From: Fragum whitleyi
Taxonomy: Eukaryota; Mollusca; Bivalvia; Cardiida; Cardiidae
Reading direction: 5' to 3'
Length of the DNA: 64,000 nucleotides
Assembly: GCA_948146395.1 (NCBI GenBank)
Contig: OX411543.1
Coordinates: 32,507,058 to 32,571,057 of the forward strand
Shown here in pieces: positions 21,810 through 32,938 of the stretch. The notes beneath the pieces were generated by a model. That model was not told the origin of the DNA, ran no database searches, and was given only the letters and a program-made list of their open reading frames with translations. The translations under genes and the position numbers were made by a program. Numbering within the stretch: the first letter of the stretch is position 1; each line of letters opens with the position of its first letter.

Positions 21810-22564
21810 TAGATTCTACGTCCACGATTCTAAGCTGTTCTTGCAATCTCTGAATCATTCTGAGCTGGTTTTCAAGTTGTTTCCGTAACAGACGAAGCTC
21901 TTCCATGTATTTGTTAATGGCATCGTGATCTAAACCTCCCTCGTTTTCATATGAATTAATAATCCTGTTCAATCTTTCCAAATTATCATCACTCTCCAGC
22001 CTCGCAGTGTTGGTTATGTCCAATAAATGTGTTGAAATAGATTCCTCTAAGTCCGGAATTCCCGACATATCATCTAGTCGACTTCTGGATAATGTTTTAC
22101 ACATCGTATTATCCAAGGTAATGTCATGATCTGGGATTCCAGTCAAATCAGCCAGACTAGATTGTGACATAGTTCTACAGATTGATTCATCCATATCTAC
22201 ACCTGTGGTAGGGCTGTACTTCTGAAGCATGTGACCATCAGAGAAGCGTACAGAATGCCTTTTTGGATTCTCTGTCATGCTCTCAGGGTCTTGTTGTAGA
22301 AACACACTTGACATGTTCACTCCTTTGAGGATACTTGTTCCCAACAAATGCCCAGCATCACTACATGCCCTATTACGCTCTATTTCGGACAACTGTGTAT
22401 TTTCTAAATGTCTTGACCCACTTGATAAGGAGCTTGCCTGTGTATCTGTCTGTCCACTATGTCTTGATGTTCTTGAGACTCTCCTTCTCTCTGATCTTGG
22501 AGAGTTGTCGGCAGAATCACTATTGTTAGGACTTTCCATTGGAGACTTCAGATTGTTTGGTAAA
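21810..22564 (-). CDS. Exon 7, Ser-rich region with duplicated GIPD motif, then coiled-coil start, residues 818-1069
   Basis: A 755-nt exon with a CTACTTTTAG acceptor and a GTATGT donor. The first ~120 residues are Ser/Arg/Asn-rich (SPRSERRRVSRTSRHSGQTD). Two copies of a 17-residue motif, C-[RK]-T-[ML]-S-[QR]-S-x-L-x-D-[LM]-[TS]-G-I-P-D, follow at residues 947-963 and 973-989. The last ~40 residues form a heptad helix (INKYMEELRLLRKQLENQL) that continues into exon 8. Its wording recalls short leucine-rich helices of CDK5RAP2/myomegalin-type centrosome proteins, but that is an impression, not an alignment. Confidence 0.9.
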
Positions 22565-22599
22565 CTAAAAGTAGACAAGAAAGACAATAGAGTGATAAA

Positions 22600-24622
22600 T
22601 GCAAACAAATGGGTCAGAATAGCCCTAAACCGCTCACCTAAAATTAATTGGTCCAGTGGATCTCACACAAGTAACTTTCTGGCGAATTTCATTCACATTT
22701 ACCTACTTGTTGAAGAGGAAATGTTATTCCAAGAAATCAAAGTGAAAATAGACCCTACCCAACCGTTCATTACGCAGGAGACTCAAAAAAGTCCTGCCCT
22801 GCAACGCCTATATTTATGGGCCAATCAAAATTTTGCAAACAATTTTTGAAAATGGTCACCCAAGGAACTTTCTATTAAAGTTTCATCGAAAAGTGGCTCA
22901 GGGGTTCAGGTGGAGACGTTTAACTTGATCAAAGATTTTGGACCAATCAAAATTTTGCTTACAATTTTCGAAAAGGGTCCCCCAAGGAACGATCTGGTTA
23001 TGTTTTATAACTAGAAAGCCATGAATGGCTTGAGTCGCTCCACAGGCTTGAAATTCATGTAATCAAAGTTTTGACTAGATTTTGTAGATATTTTGGGTTC
23101 TATTTATGTTGAAATTATTTTCAAAGTTTCCACTATTATAACATATAGAGAAATGACCTCCGCCAATAAAAGACATCATTTTCATCCAATCACGATAATT
23201 TTTATCTGCATGAAAATGGATCACCCAAGGATCATACTTATGAAGTTTGATGGATATCCATCGATTACATTCTGAGAAAATGATTTTCAAAGTTTCCACT
23301 ATATAACAAATAGAGAAATGACCTCCGCCCATAAAACACACATTTTTCATTAGATCACAATAATTTTTGGTAGACTGATAAAGGGTCACTCAAGGGTCAT
23401 TCATGTAAAATTTGGTTGATATCTATCAATTACACTCTGAGAAAATGATTTTCAAAGTTTCCACTATATAACATATAGAGAAATGACCTCTGCCCATAAA
23501 ATACATATTTTTCATCCGATTACAATGATTTTTGGTAGATTGATAAAGGGTCACCCAAGGATCATTCATGTAAAATTTGGTTGATATCTATCAGTTAGTT
23601 TTTGAGAAAATGATTTTCAAAGTTTCCACTATATAAACATAAAGAGAAATGACCTCTGCCCATAAAATACATATTTTTCATTTGATCACAATAACTTTTG
23701 GTAGACTGATAAAGGGTCACCCAAGGATCAATCATGTAAGATTTGGTTGATATCTATCAGTTAGTTTCTGAGAAAATGATTTTCAAAGTTTCCACTATAT
23801 TACATAAAGAGAAATGACCTCCGCCCATAAAATGCATATTTTTCATCTGATCAAAATAATTTTTGGTAGACTGATAAAGGGTCACCCAAGGATCAGTCAT
23901 GTAAAATTTTATTGGTATCCATCAATTAGAACCTGAGAAAAGTCACTTTTTACCATATTTGGAAATTAGCCACGCCCATTAAATCCATGTTTTTCATTGG
24001 ATCAAAATTTCTTGAACAACTTTGAAAGAGGGTCACCCAAGGATCATTCCTGTGAAGTTTGGTTGAAATCCATCCAGTAGTTTCTGAGGAGAAGATTTTT
24101 AAAGAAAAAGTTTACGACCGGACGCACGGACGGACGGACGCACAACGCCATGACAATAGCCCCAGTGGCTTTCAGCCAGTGGAGCTAAAAATCAGCCAAG
24201 TGGTTCAGTAGATGTCGTTCAAAGATTTCAGGCTCAAAATAAGCCCCACCCCACCACTGGCAAATTGAAATTTTCTAACAATTTTCTAAAAAAGGTCTCC
24301 CAAGGAACATTCTGGTAAAGTTCAATTGAAATCCACCCAGTGGTTCAGGAGATGTCTATCTAAGGTTTAGGGCTCAAAATAAGCGCAACCCTGCCAAGCC
24401 CATATTTTGGGGCCAATCAAAATTTCGCGAACAATTTTTGACAAGAGAGCCAGAATGGCCCTGTTCTGCTAACCTCAATTTTATTGGTCCAGTGGAACTC
24501 GTCCAAGTAACTTTCTGACAAAGTTCATTCACATTTGCCTCATTGATGAAGAGGAGATGTAATCACAAGAATTCAAAATGAAAATAGACCCTGCCCACCC
24601 ATTCATTACTGAGAAGACTCAA
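22600..24622 (+). repeat. Older repeat that hosts the family H insertion
   Basis: Units with CCCAAGGAAC(A)TTCT, AAATC(A/C)GCCAAGTGGTTCAG and CAATCAAAATTTTGC flank the element at 23,010-24,190. Similar DNA recurs at 26,430-26,830 and 28,440-28,760. Confidence 0.55.
23010..24190 (+). mobile_element. Hairpin-ended element family H with tandem ~165-nt units
   Basis: Starts ACTAGAAAGCCATGAATGGC with 5' hairpin AAGCC/GGCTT and subterminal GCTCCAC. Ends with hairpin TGGCTTTCAGCCA followed by GTGGAGCTAA, so GCTCCAC/GTGGAGC is a subterminal inverted repeat. The interior is several ~165-nt tandem units (GAAAATGATTTTCAAAGTTT, GAAATGACCTCCGCCCATAA). No protein is encoded. Ending in CTAA after a hairpin fits non-autonomous Helitron-like elements, by inference. 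Confidence 0.75.
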
Positions 24623-25806
24623 ACTAGAAAGCCATGAATGGCTCGAGTCGCTCTACAGGCTTGAAATTCTTGTAAAAGCAAATAAATGTTTTGACTAGAT
24701 TTTTAGATATTTGGGGTTCTACTGATGTTGAAAATGATTTTCAAAGTTTCAACTCTATAACAAATAGAGAAATGACCTCCGCTCTGAAAAAAGACATATT
24801 TTTGATCAAATCAAAAAAATTTTTGGCTGCTTGATAAGGGGTCACCCAAAGATCATACCAAAAATGTTTGATTGATATACATCAGTTACTTTCTGAGAAA
24901 ATGATTTTAATAGTTTCCACTATTTAACATATTGAGAAATGACCTTTGCCCATTAAATACATATTTTTCATCCAATCAAAATAATTTTTGGTACACTGAT
25001 AAAGGGTCACTCAAGGATCAATCCAGTGAAATTTGGTTGATATCCAAATATTAGATTCTGAGAAAATGATTTTCAAATTTTCCACTATATAACATATAGA
25101 GAAATGACCTCTGCCCATAAAATGCATATTTTTCATCTGATCACAATGATTTTTTGTAGATTGATAAAGGGTCACCCAAGGATCATTCCAGTGAAATTTA
25201 GTTGATATCCATCTGTTACATTCTGAGAAAATGATTTTCAAAGTTTCCACTATATAATATATAGAGAAATGACCTCCGCCCATAAAATGCATATTTTCCA
25301 TCCGATCACAATGTTTTTTTGTAGACTGATAAAGGGTCACTCAAGGAACATTCCAGTGAAATTTGGTTGATATCCATAAGTAAAATTCTGAGAAAATGAT
25401 TTTCAGTTTCCACTATATAACATACAGAGAATTGACCTCCGCCCATAAAATGCATATTTTCCATCCGATCACAATGATTTTTTGTAGACCGATAAAGGGT
25501 CACCCAAGGATCATTCATGTAAAATTTAATTGGTATCCATTGATTAGAATCTGAGAAAACTTACTTTTTACCATATTTGGAAATAAGCCACACCCATTAA
25601 ATCCATGTTTTTCATTGGATCAAAATTTCTTGAACAACTTTGAAAGAGGGTCACCCAAGGATCATTCCTGTGAAGTTTGGATGAAATTCTTCCAGTAGTT
25701 TCTATGGAGAAGATTTTTAAAGAAAAGTTTACGACTGGACGGGCTGACGGACGACGGACACAACGCCATGACAATAGCCCCAGTGGCTTTCAGCCAGTGG
25801 AGCTAA
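24623..25806 (+). mobile_element. Family H element, second copy
   Basis: Same 5' start (ACTAGAAAGCCATGAATGGC) and 3' end (GGCTTTCAGCCAGTGGAGCT) as the copy at 23,010. It lies 430 bp away in direct orientation with a slightly different number of units. Confidence 0.75.
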
Positions 25807-26115
25807 AAACAAGGATGTGTTTGTGAAACACAATGCCCCCGTTACAGCATTTTTTTCTTCAAAATGTTGACCTTGACAGATCTTTAAACATGAACTTGAT
25901 ACCTATAGATGAACATCACTGAGATCTTTCATCATGCCAACTATGAGACAGGGTATCTATAATAAGCTTGAATAAACTGAACAATGAAAGTTTTTTGGTT
26001 ATGTTTTTAAGAAGTTTGACCTCGAGAGATGACCTTGACCTTGTCACATGACCTTGACTTTAGAACCAGCAGATGCCGATCAATGAGATCTATCAGGCCA
26101 AATATTAGCCATGTA
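25806..26115 (+). mobile_element. Family G element, 3'-truncated
   Basis: Begins directly after a family H element (ACAAGGATGTGTTTGTGAAA, then ACAATGCCCCCG). The body includes TGACCTTGACCTTGTCACAT. The 3' hairpin is missing. Confidence 0.65.
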
Positions 26116-26266
26116 TCTTGAATAGGCTCCATGAGATGTTTCAAATGAGTACCAACAACACAGGGTTTCAGTAAGGAATAATAGAATATTAAAATTTGAA
26201 AACCAAACACCCCCCTCGAATTGTAGCCTTGCTACTTCCTAGTTATACTATCATTGTAGTACCTAC

Positions 26267-26315
26267 CTTGTGGGATTATCAGAACAGCCACTATCAGGTG
26301 ATTCCCTTCCAAAAT
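26267..26315 (-). CDS. Exon 6, 49-nt exon, residues 803-817
   Basis: A small exon encoding FGRESPDSGCSDNPT, with a TTTTTTCACAG acceptor and a GTAGGT donor. Both flanking split codons resolve (Asn before, Ser after). It continues the Ser/Pro-rich composition of exon 5. It has no ORF of notable size and is supported only by splice sites and phase. Confidence 0.82.
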
Positions 26316-26399
26316 CTGTGAAAAAACAAGAAATATTTGTAAATCATTAATATCCCCCCAATACCAGAAGGTCATAAATCTAACAATTATGAAATAATA

Positions 26400-28760
26400 G
26401 AGCAAGAATGGCCCATATCTGCTCACTTGAATTTTATAGGTCCAGTGGATGTGGTTGGGAGGGAGATGCTATAGAATTTAAAGTAAAAATATGACCCACC
26501 CTATCATGCCCATATTTATGGGTAAATCAGAATGTGAGGAACAATCTTGAAAAACGGTCACCAAGGGAACATTCTGGCAAAGATTAATTTAAATTGGTCT
26601 AATGATTTAGGAGAGGTGCCAGTCATAGTAGAAAATAGCCAAGCTTATCGAAATTTAACAATTTTTGTAAAGGATCACCAAGGGAACATTCTGAGAAAGT
26701 TCTTTGAAATCAGCCTTGTAGTTAAGGAGTTCTATCAAGGATTTCATAGGAAGAATACCACACCCTGCCATGCCAAAATGTATGGGGCAATTAGAATTTT
26801 GCAAACAATTTAAAGAGGGCAAAGTTTAACAAGCAAATTCATTGAATTGATTTCCTCCACCGAAAATATTTTGATTGTTAATGGAGTATAACAACATCTG
26901 GGACAGGTTATCTTCTACATCAACAAAGGACATGATATCACTTGTCTGATAAACCTAGTCTTTATCAGTCATTTAATTTAAGAAACTTTAAAATGGGAAA
27001 AGACACAAGGGGCTTAAACTTTTTGGCATGGTTTCCAAGAAATGGCGCAAAAACAAATATTATATAGCTTCACTAATCAGGGGCAGAAACCCTTAATTTA
27101 ATAGTCAAACCAGATAACCCGACAATATGTGTATCTCCTCTTTGTAGTGAAGCTTTCCACAAAGTTTCATTGAAATACAGTAAATGGTTTCCAAGAAATA
27201 GCGTGGATACGAAACTCAGACAGACAGACAGACTGACGCAAACACAGTATCACCACCCCCTAATTTCATCGTAGGGGGATAATTCAATTTGGCCCAGTGG
27301 TTTAGGAGATGCTGTTCACAGATTTCAGAGTAAACAAGAGCCGTCAGAGACGGATTATGCTCCCCGAATAAGGCATTGTCACAAAAACAAGAGCCATGTT
27401 GGACATGGACATCCCCCGCCACAAAAGCTTGATAGTAAACTGAAGCCTAATAGATTAAAGATTCTTTTGTACTGTCAGAGATTTACCTCCTATTAAATCT
27501 AAGTATTAAAAATAACAAAGGGCAATAACTCCAAAATTATGCAAGCAAAAGTTATAGTTCTGGTGTATTGCACTTCTCCTCCATGAGATCTATCCACCCA
27601 TAGAGTTTCAAGTTGATAGCTATTATACTTTAGGAGATATGCTCCAGATATAATCTAAGTATCAAAAATAACAAAGGGCAATAACTCCAAAATTATGCAA
27701 GTAAGAGTTGTAGTTTTTGTGCACTGCACTTCTCCTCCATGAGATCTATCCACCCAGAAAGTTTCAAGTTGATAGCTATTATACTGTAGGAGATATGCTC
27801 CAGACATAATCTTAGTATCAAAAATAACAAAGGGCAATAACTGCAAAATTATGCAAGCAAGAGGCTGTTATCTTATTCAGCTAACATAAAGGTAACAAAC
27901 ATTAAACCCCCTTTTTGCATGACATATTTTTAGACACAAATTTCAAATAGTTTAGGGTAAAGAGCATCTGATTTGCTACTCAAATGTGAAATTTCATAAA
28001 ATTCTGAGCATGAGACTAGGAGAAATGAAAGAATAACTGTATTTTACGCGCTTACGTAAAGGTAACAAACATTAAGCCCCCTTCTTCCATGATATATTTT
28101 TTTAGGTTAATTTCAAATTGTTTATAGTAAAGGGCATCTGATTTGCTACTCAAATTTGAAATTTCACTAAATTCTGACTGTTAGACTAGGAGAAATTTGG
28201 GAAAAACTGTTTTTTACCCTAAATCCCCTTTTCCCGTGACAAGGCCTCAAATCCAAAAACCGTCACAGATGCATTATCACTATATCATAGGGAGTTCACA
28301 TGGTAAGTTTCATTCAATTTGGCCCAGGGGTTATGGAGAAATAGGTGGGGACGGACGGACGGACAGAATTACGGACGTACGGATGGACGGACAGACAAAG
28401 CGGAGGCTATATGCTCTCCCTTCGGGGAGCATATAAAATTCCACGCCCATAACTATTGGCCAATCAGAATTTCGTCAGCCTAGGAACATTCTGACAAAAT
28501 TTCATTGAAATTGGCCAAGTGGTTTAGATGTCATTCAAAGATTTTACAGTGACAAAATGCCAGGCCCTGCCATGCTCATATCTATGGACCATTCAGAATT
28601 TCGCAAAAAAAAAATTGTAGAGAGTCACCCAAAGAAGGGAACATTCTTGCAAAATTTCATTCAAATCAGGTAAGTGGTTTCAGAAATGAAGAAGTTTTAA
28701 ATTGTTGATGACAAACAATGCATGACACAACAAAGGGTAGACTCAAGGTGAGCTCCTCTT
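26400..28760. repeat. Older repeat of the same type, interrupted by family F
   Basis: Repeat words such as GGGAACATTCTG, CAATCAGAATTTCG and AAGTGGTTTAG(G) recur at ~130-nt spacing on both sides of the family F insertion. No coding potential. Confidence 0.5.
27334..28438 (+). mobile_element. Hairpin-ended element family F, nested in an older repeat
   Basis: 5' AACAAGAGCCGTCAGAGACG then GATTATGCTCCCCGAA. 3' TATGCTCTCCCTTCGGGGAG then CATATAAAA is a hairpin whose stem repeats the 5' word. A second element start, ACAAGAGCCATGTTGGACAT, occurs at 27,387. Flanks (GATTTCAGAGTAA and AATTCCACGCCCATAAC) belong to one interrupted host repeat. Confidence 0.65.
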
Positions 28761-29124
28761 GAGTATATTGTGCTAAAAAAAAGTGTAATTTGCTTCTTTT
28801 CTTTACATATAAGTATTATATTTGTAGGCAGTTACAACTTTTTAGCTCAACTAAAAATGCTTTTATGTAAAGAAAAGAAGCAAGTTACACTTTTTACGTG
28901 AATAGACTTAACTCATTAAGGAAATAGAGTATATTGAATTAGTGGACATGAAATACCAGATACATCAAATAAGTCATCTATTAACAGATAAAAACAAGGT
29001 TATGCAAGTTTTTATCTATTTAAGATGACAAGCCTGATAAATTTGTATTATACAAACCAAAAATTTGATACATTTTTATTGGCATGTATTTGAGAAGTTC
29101 CTTGAAATCCATTAATCAGTTGAT

Positions 29125-29290
29125 TGATTGAATGGTTTTATTGCCACTTTTAACATTATTTAAGTCATATTTGGGGCGACTGGAGCACCTAGTAATGGAT
29201 TCCTGGTATTTCTCATTACTACCATTACATCCTTTCCTAGCGTCCAACTGCTCCCCCGCATAGGTCCATGATTATTTACCCATTGGTGGT
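29125..29290 (-). repeat. SINE fragment with tail
   Basis: The tail GATTGATTGAATGG and the body (GGAGCACCTAGTAATGGATT, CCATTACATCCTTTCCTAGC) are recognisable and diverged. The head is absent. Confidence 0.65.
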
Positions 29291-30036
29291 TGAAATCCAT
29301 AAATCAGAAAGTTATATATTCCACAAAAACATATAACATCATTTGTCATACAACATCATCACATGTGTAATGTATAATTTTCATGGTAATGAAATTATAT
29401 TTGTATATGCTCTAACTATTTTTCATAGTTTTTCAGACTAGTGTAATAACACTTGTATAAAACAAGAGCACTGCCTACTGGTGCCAACGCTCGGCTGCAA
29501 GTGCAGGATAAAGTAAAAATTCCAGCTCAAAAAGGGACATAACTCTTACTAAAATGCTGTCACACGTTCCAAATTTCATAAAGTTATCTTCAATAACACC
29601 AGAGATATGACGAAGGTTAAATTTTGTCACACCAACAACAACATGATTGATGCCAAGGTGATCACAATATTATGTTCCTCAGGTTTTCACCTAAAAATGT
29701 CAAGGTAATAAAAAATATTAGATAGAGATATTTTGTTGTTAAGCATGTCATATTTGAGCCTATGCTTGATATTTCCAACAATTGTACGCAATGGAGAGGC
29801 ATTTAGCTTCTTGAGCAGCTACACAACATATTAAAATTATCCTCTCATTGTGAACATAGAATGTGAATCCCTGGCTTCCTATTGAGCTTGTAGTGAAGAC
29901 ACTGGTCAGGTACATTAAGAAAATTGTTTGATTTTTTTTTCAATAAATTTGAAAGTACCTGGGCTGTAAGTGCAGAGGTAAGATAAGAGGGGGTAAAAAG
30001 CCAGTCTTAAACCTTACCTCTCAATGAAACTCATTG

Positions 30037-30171
30037 TTGTGGGTACTCATTTGAATCATCTTCATTAGACGATTCCAATGAGTACCCTCAACATAGGAAT
30101 TGTGCAAGTATACTTGAAATAAACATATTTGAAATCCAAAATACCCCCTCTATCTGTAGCTCTTAAGTGTA
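30037..30171. repeat. MITE of the GAGTACCC family
   Basis: GTTGTGGGTACTCATTTGAA and GATTCCAATGAGTACCCTCA form the palindrome; the other end is ATACCCCCTCTATCTGTAGC. Confidence 0.65.
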
Positions 30172-30524
30172 GTTATTTTGGGTAATTTCTTAGGTCTGGT
30201 GGTACATTGGTCAATACACTCGAAGAAAAGAAACTCTTCAATGCTTTCCGATTGCCTATGTATCTATTGGGCATATCATAAATTGTTAACAAAAACGCAG
30301 TAAAACATTGTATTTGTTATCAATTGACAAATTATAATTTGCCCAGTTTTATTCTCTTGTTCATTCTGTTTTATGCAACATCAACCTAACTGGGATTGCT
30401 GATGTGACCTCATGTAAACCTATGTGCAAAACCACACTTTCATGGATGCAGACTGTGCATTGCGCACGTGTGAAATAATTGAAAATATCAAGCTAAGGCT
30501 CCTTTAAAATCTCAATATACATAC

Positions 30525-31123
30525 TGCTCTCTGATTCTAAAATTGACCTCATGAGACAGCTCATATGGGCAAGACTTGCTCGCAGTTGCCGAACATCTGG
30601 AGAACCCAACCTCTGGGGAATGCCAGTGGCCTGGTTGTCATCAGTATTTAGTAGTAACTTCTGTATCATCTCAAAAAGTCTTGTTAACCCACTTAAAGAA
30701 AGGTCACTAGATTTTGTTTCATGTTCAATATCATTCAAACTAGTATTTGGACTTTGATGTTGATTTGGCTGTTCCTCTTTGACCAATTTAGAATTTTCTG
30801 TACCATTTCTCAGAGGTGAAGGAGAATTACTACGACCCTTTGGCCCCAATCGATCTAAAGACCTAAACCTTTTCTGTCTATTGAGTGGTTTGGGTGAGAG
30901 GTTCCTTTCTCTAGCAAGGTTTTGATCACTGTTAGATCTCTGCATGGCAGGGGGTAACAACCCATTTTCGGCCAACAAACGCTGGAAGTGTTTCATCTTA
31001 TGTGTTTGAGAGTGGGCTGTTTGTTCAGTAGCATCCAACAGGTTTTGGAGTCTCCTGTTCTCTGCTTGTAATTCTAGAATTTCCTTCTGTAGCCCATCAT
31101 TGTCCTCCTGTGAATTTACTTCA
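30525..31123 (-). CDS. Exon 5, coiled coil plus basic Ser/Pro-rich region, residues 602-801
   Basis: A 599-nt exon. It starts with a leucine-heptad helix (LQKEILELQAENRRLQNLL), then a basic Ser/Pro segment (SLDRLGPKGRSNSPSPLRNG), a polar linker, and a helical stretch (LTRLFEMIQKLLLN) with a second helix near its end (LRASLAHMSCLMRSIL). The basic SP-rich part resembles microtubule-binding or phosphoregulated linkers in scaffold proteins; this is inference. The acceptor is CTATTGCAG; the donor GTATGTAT lies 32 nt before an in-frame stop at 30,493, so reading through the donor would truncate the protein with ten extra residues. I prefer the spliced form because exon 6 restores the frame exactly. 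Confidence 0.88.
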
Positions 31124-31157
31124 CTGCAATAGGGAAGCAGAAATTATTCTATACAGT

Positions 31158-31383
31158 TAACCCTTTCCTGTTTTACAAAATTTCGGACCTGTCCAAATTC
31201 AAAGGTTTTGCAGACGAAAACTTAAAGTGGATTTAATTTGAAAAATAACCATTCTGTAGGGTAGAAAATAGTATGGAAAAAGAAGAAATTGCTTGTAAGA
31301 GCAATTTCTTCTTTTATCACATTGTTTTCTTAATCATAAAATCACAGGCATGTAAAAAGCAGGGATTAAACAGCAAAGGGTTA
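31158..31383 (-). repeat. MITE family B copy next to exon 5
   Basis: Reverse orientation: TTAACCCTTTCCTGTTTTAC ... AAACAGCAAAGGGTTAA. Its edge is 35 bp upstream of exon 5, over the expected branch-point region. Confidence 0.8.
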
Positions 31384-31659
31384 ACTCTTTCCTGTTCTCC
31401 CCCCACCCCACACCCCCCTGAAATTTTAGACTGGGCCAAATTGAAAGAGTAGCAGTCAACAATGACTAGAGCTGCTTGAGCAGCTGATTTGCTCCACATG
31501 CCTGAATCTACTGATATGACTGGACAAAAATTTAATTGAATGGATGAATGTTTTTTTCTAGTAAATAAGTGGTTTAAAGTGACACATGCTGAAATATTTC
31601 TATAAAGAAAGATCCAAGATCACATTTTTGATTAACATGTAGCAATTGACCTCTGTCAT

Positions 31660-31935
31660 TTTAATACAAAATTTTTCTTCCAATCCAACAATTTTGAGCA
31701 GTAGATCCTTCCAGTAGAATTTGGTTGATATCCATCAGTTATGTTCTGAGAAAATAATTTTCAAAGTTTCTGCTATATGACATAAAGAGAAATGACCTCT
31801 GCCCATTAAAGACATATTTTTCATCCAATCAATCTATTTGTAGACTGATTAAGGGCCACTTAAGGATCATTCCAGAGAAATTTGGTTGATATCCATCACT
31901 TTGAGAAAAAATGATTTTCAAGGTTTCCTCTATAT
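31660..31935 (+). repeat. Family H interior fragment
   Basis: One and a half degraded ~165-nt units (GAAATGACCTCTGCCCATTA, GGTTGATATCCATCA) without termini. Confidence 0.55.
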
Positions 31936-32501
31936 AGACTAGTGATCCAATCTCAAATTTTGAGACCAGGGAGGCCCGGTTTGTAACGAATGCAGACAAT
32001 GATATTTTGCTTGCCCAATATCTGAGGAACAGCCCTGAGCTTGTCTGCAGACTCACAATCCCTTCTGTGGGTCATTACAGAGGTCGAAAGGTCATGGAGT
32101 GCAAAACAGTAAAAATTCGTATAAATGCACCTATATTTTATGATAAAATCAAAATAAAACAAGGCTTTTGGTATTTTTAAACTGAAAATATGCAAATGAT
32201 ATTCAAAAGATTGTATACTTGAAAAATGGCAGCAAATAAGTCATCAATAAAAGATCAAAGTACTGAAAGTACTGAGTTTCAAACGGAGAATATTTGGGTA
32301 AAAGCAACATATGATATGACTTTAGCATACGGATAAATTCACATGATACATCTTACATATTCAACACTCAAATATAGATTTGTATAAGGCTGTCCATTTG
32401 GTCTATTGCTTGAACATAACTTTGAACTCTAGGCAGTTGGAAAACAAAATCAACATTTTTGCCAGGAATCAAGCAATGGAACAAACCAATTTTGGCGTAC
32501 T

Positions 32502-32938
32502 TCAATCTTTGTAGATGGCTTCAATGCAACACAGTACAACATCGTAGAATGAGTGGTCGATTTCGTTAAAAGGTTTTGCAATTTGAGACCTATTGAGTTT
32601 ACAGGGTTTTTTTTCCCAGTCGGATCGGTGCGAATTCAAGCGCTTGTCGCTAGGTTTCACAAAAGTTTCTGACGTATCGTACATGTGATGAGGTGCACAG
32701 CATTTGAAGTTTTGCAATTATGTGAACGTCAAAGTGTAGTTACATTGCCAAGATGCAATATGAAAGTTAGCATGCCTTCCATGATAAAGCACTTTTGACA
32801 CATTGGTGTTTTACAACATACAGAATTTCGGAGAGAGACATTGGTAGCAGTAGTCCTTAACTTTGCTTTAACAAGAATGTCTCGAAATGACTTAGAATCC
32901 GAAGGTTCCGGCTGCAAGGGTTTTTCCTTTAACAACAT
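32502..32938 (-). pseudogene. Penelope-like element C-terminal fragment (linker and GIY-YIG region)
   Basis: Two adjacent minus frames read SFRDILVKAKLR ... CCKTPMCQKCFI, then YDTSETFVKPSDKRLNSHRS ... IAKPFNEIDHSFYDVV. This is the order seen in Penelope-like retroelements: a ...LRD.LV.AKL segment, a Cys-rich linker, then a GIY-YIG-type endonuclease with NHR and PF...H. A frameshift separates the two parts. The element is dead. Confidence 0.65.

Noticed and set aside
22277..22849. 190-residue plus-strand ORF
   Set aside because: It is the antisense shadow of exon 7 and runs on into repeat DNA.
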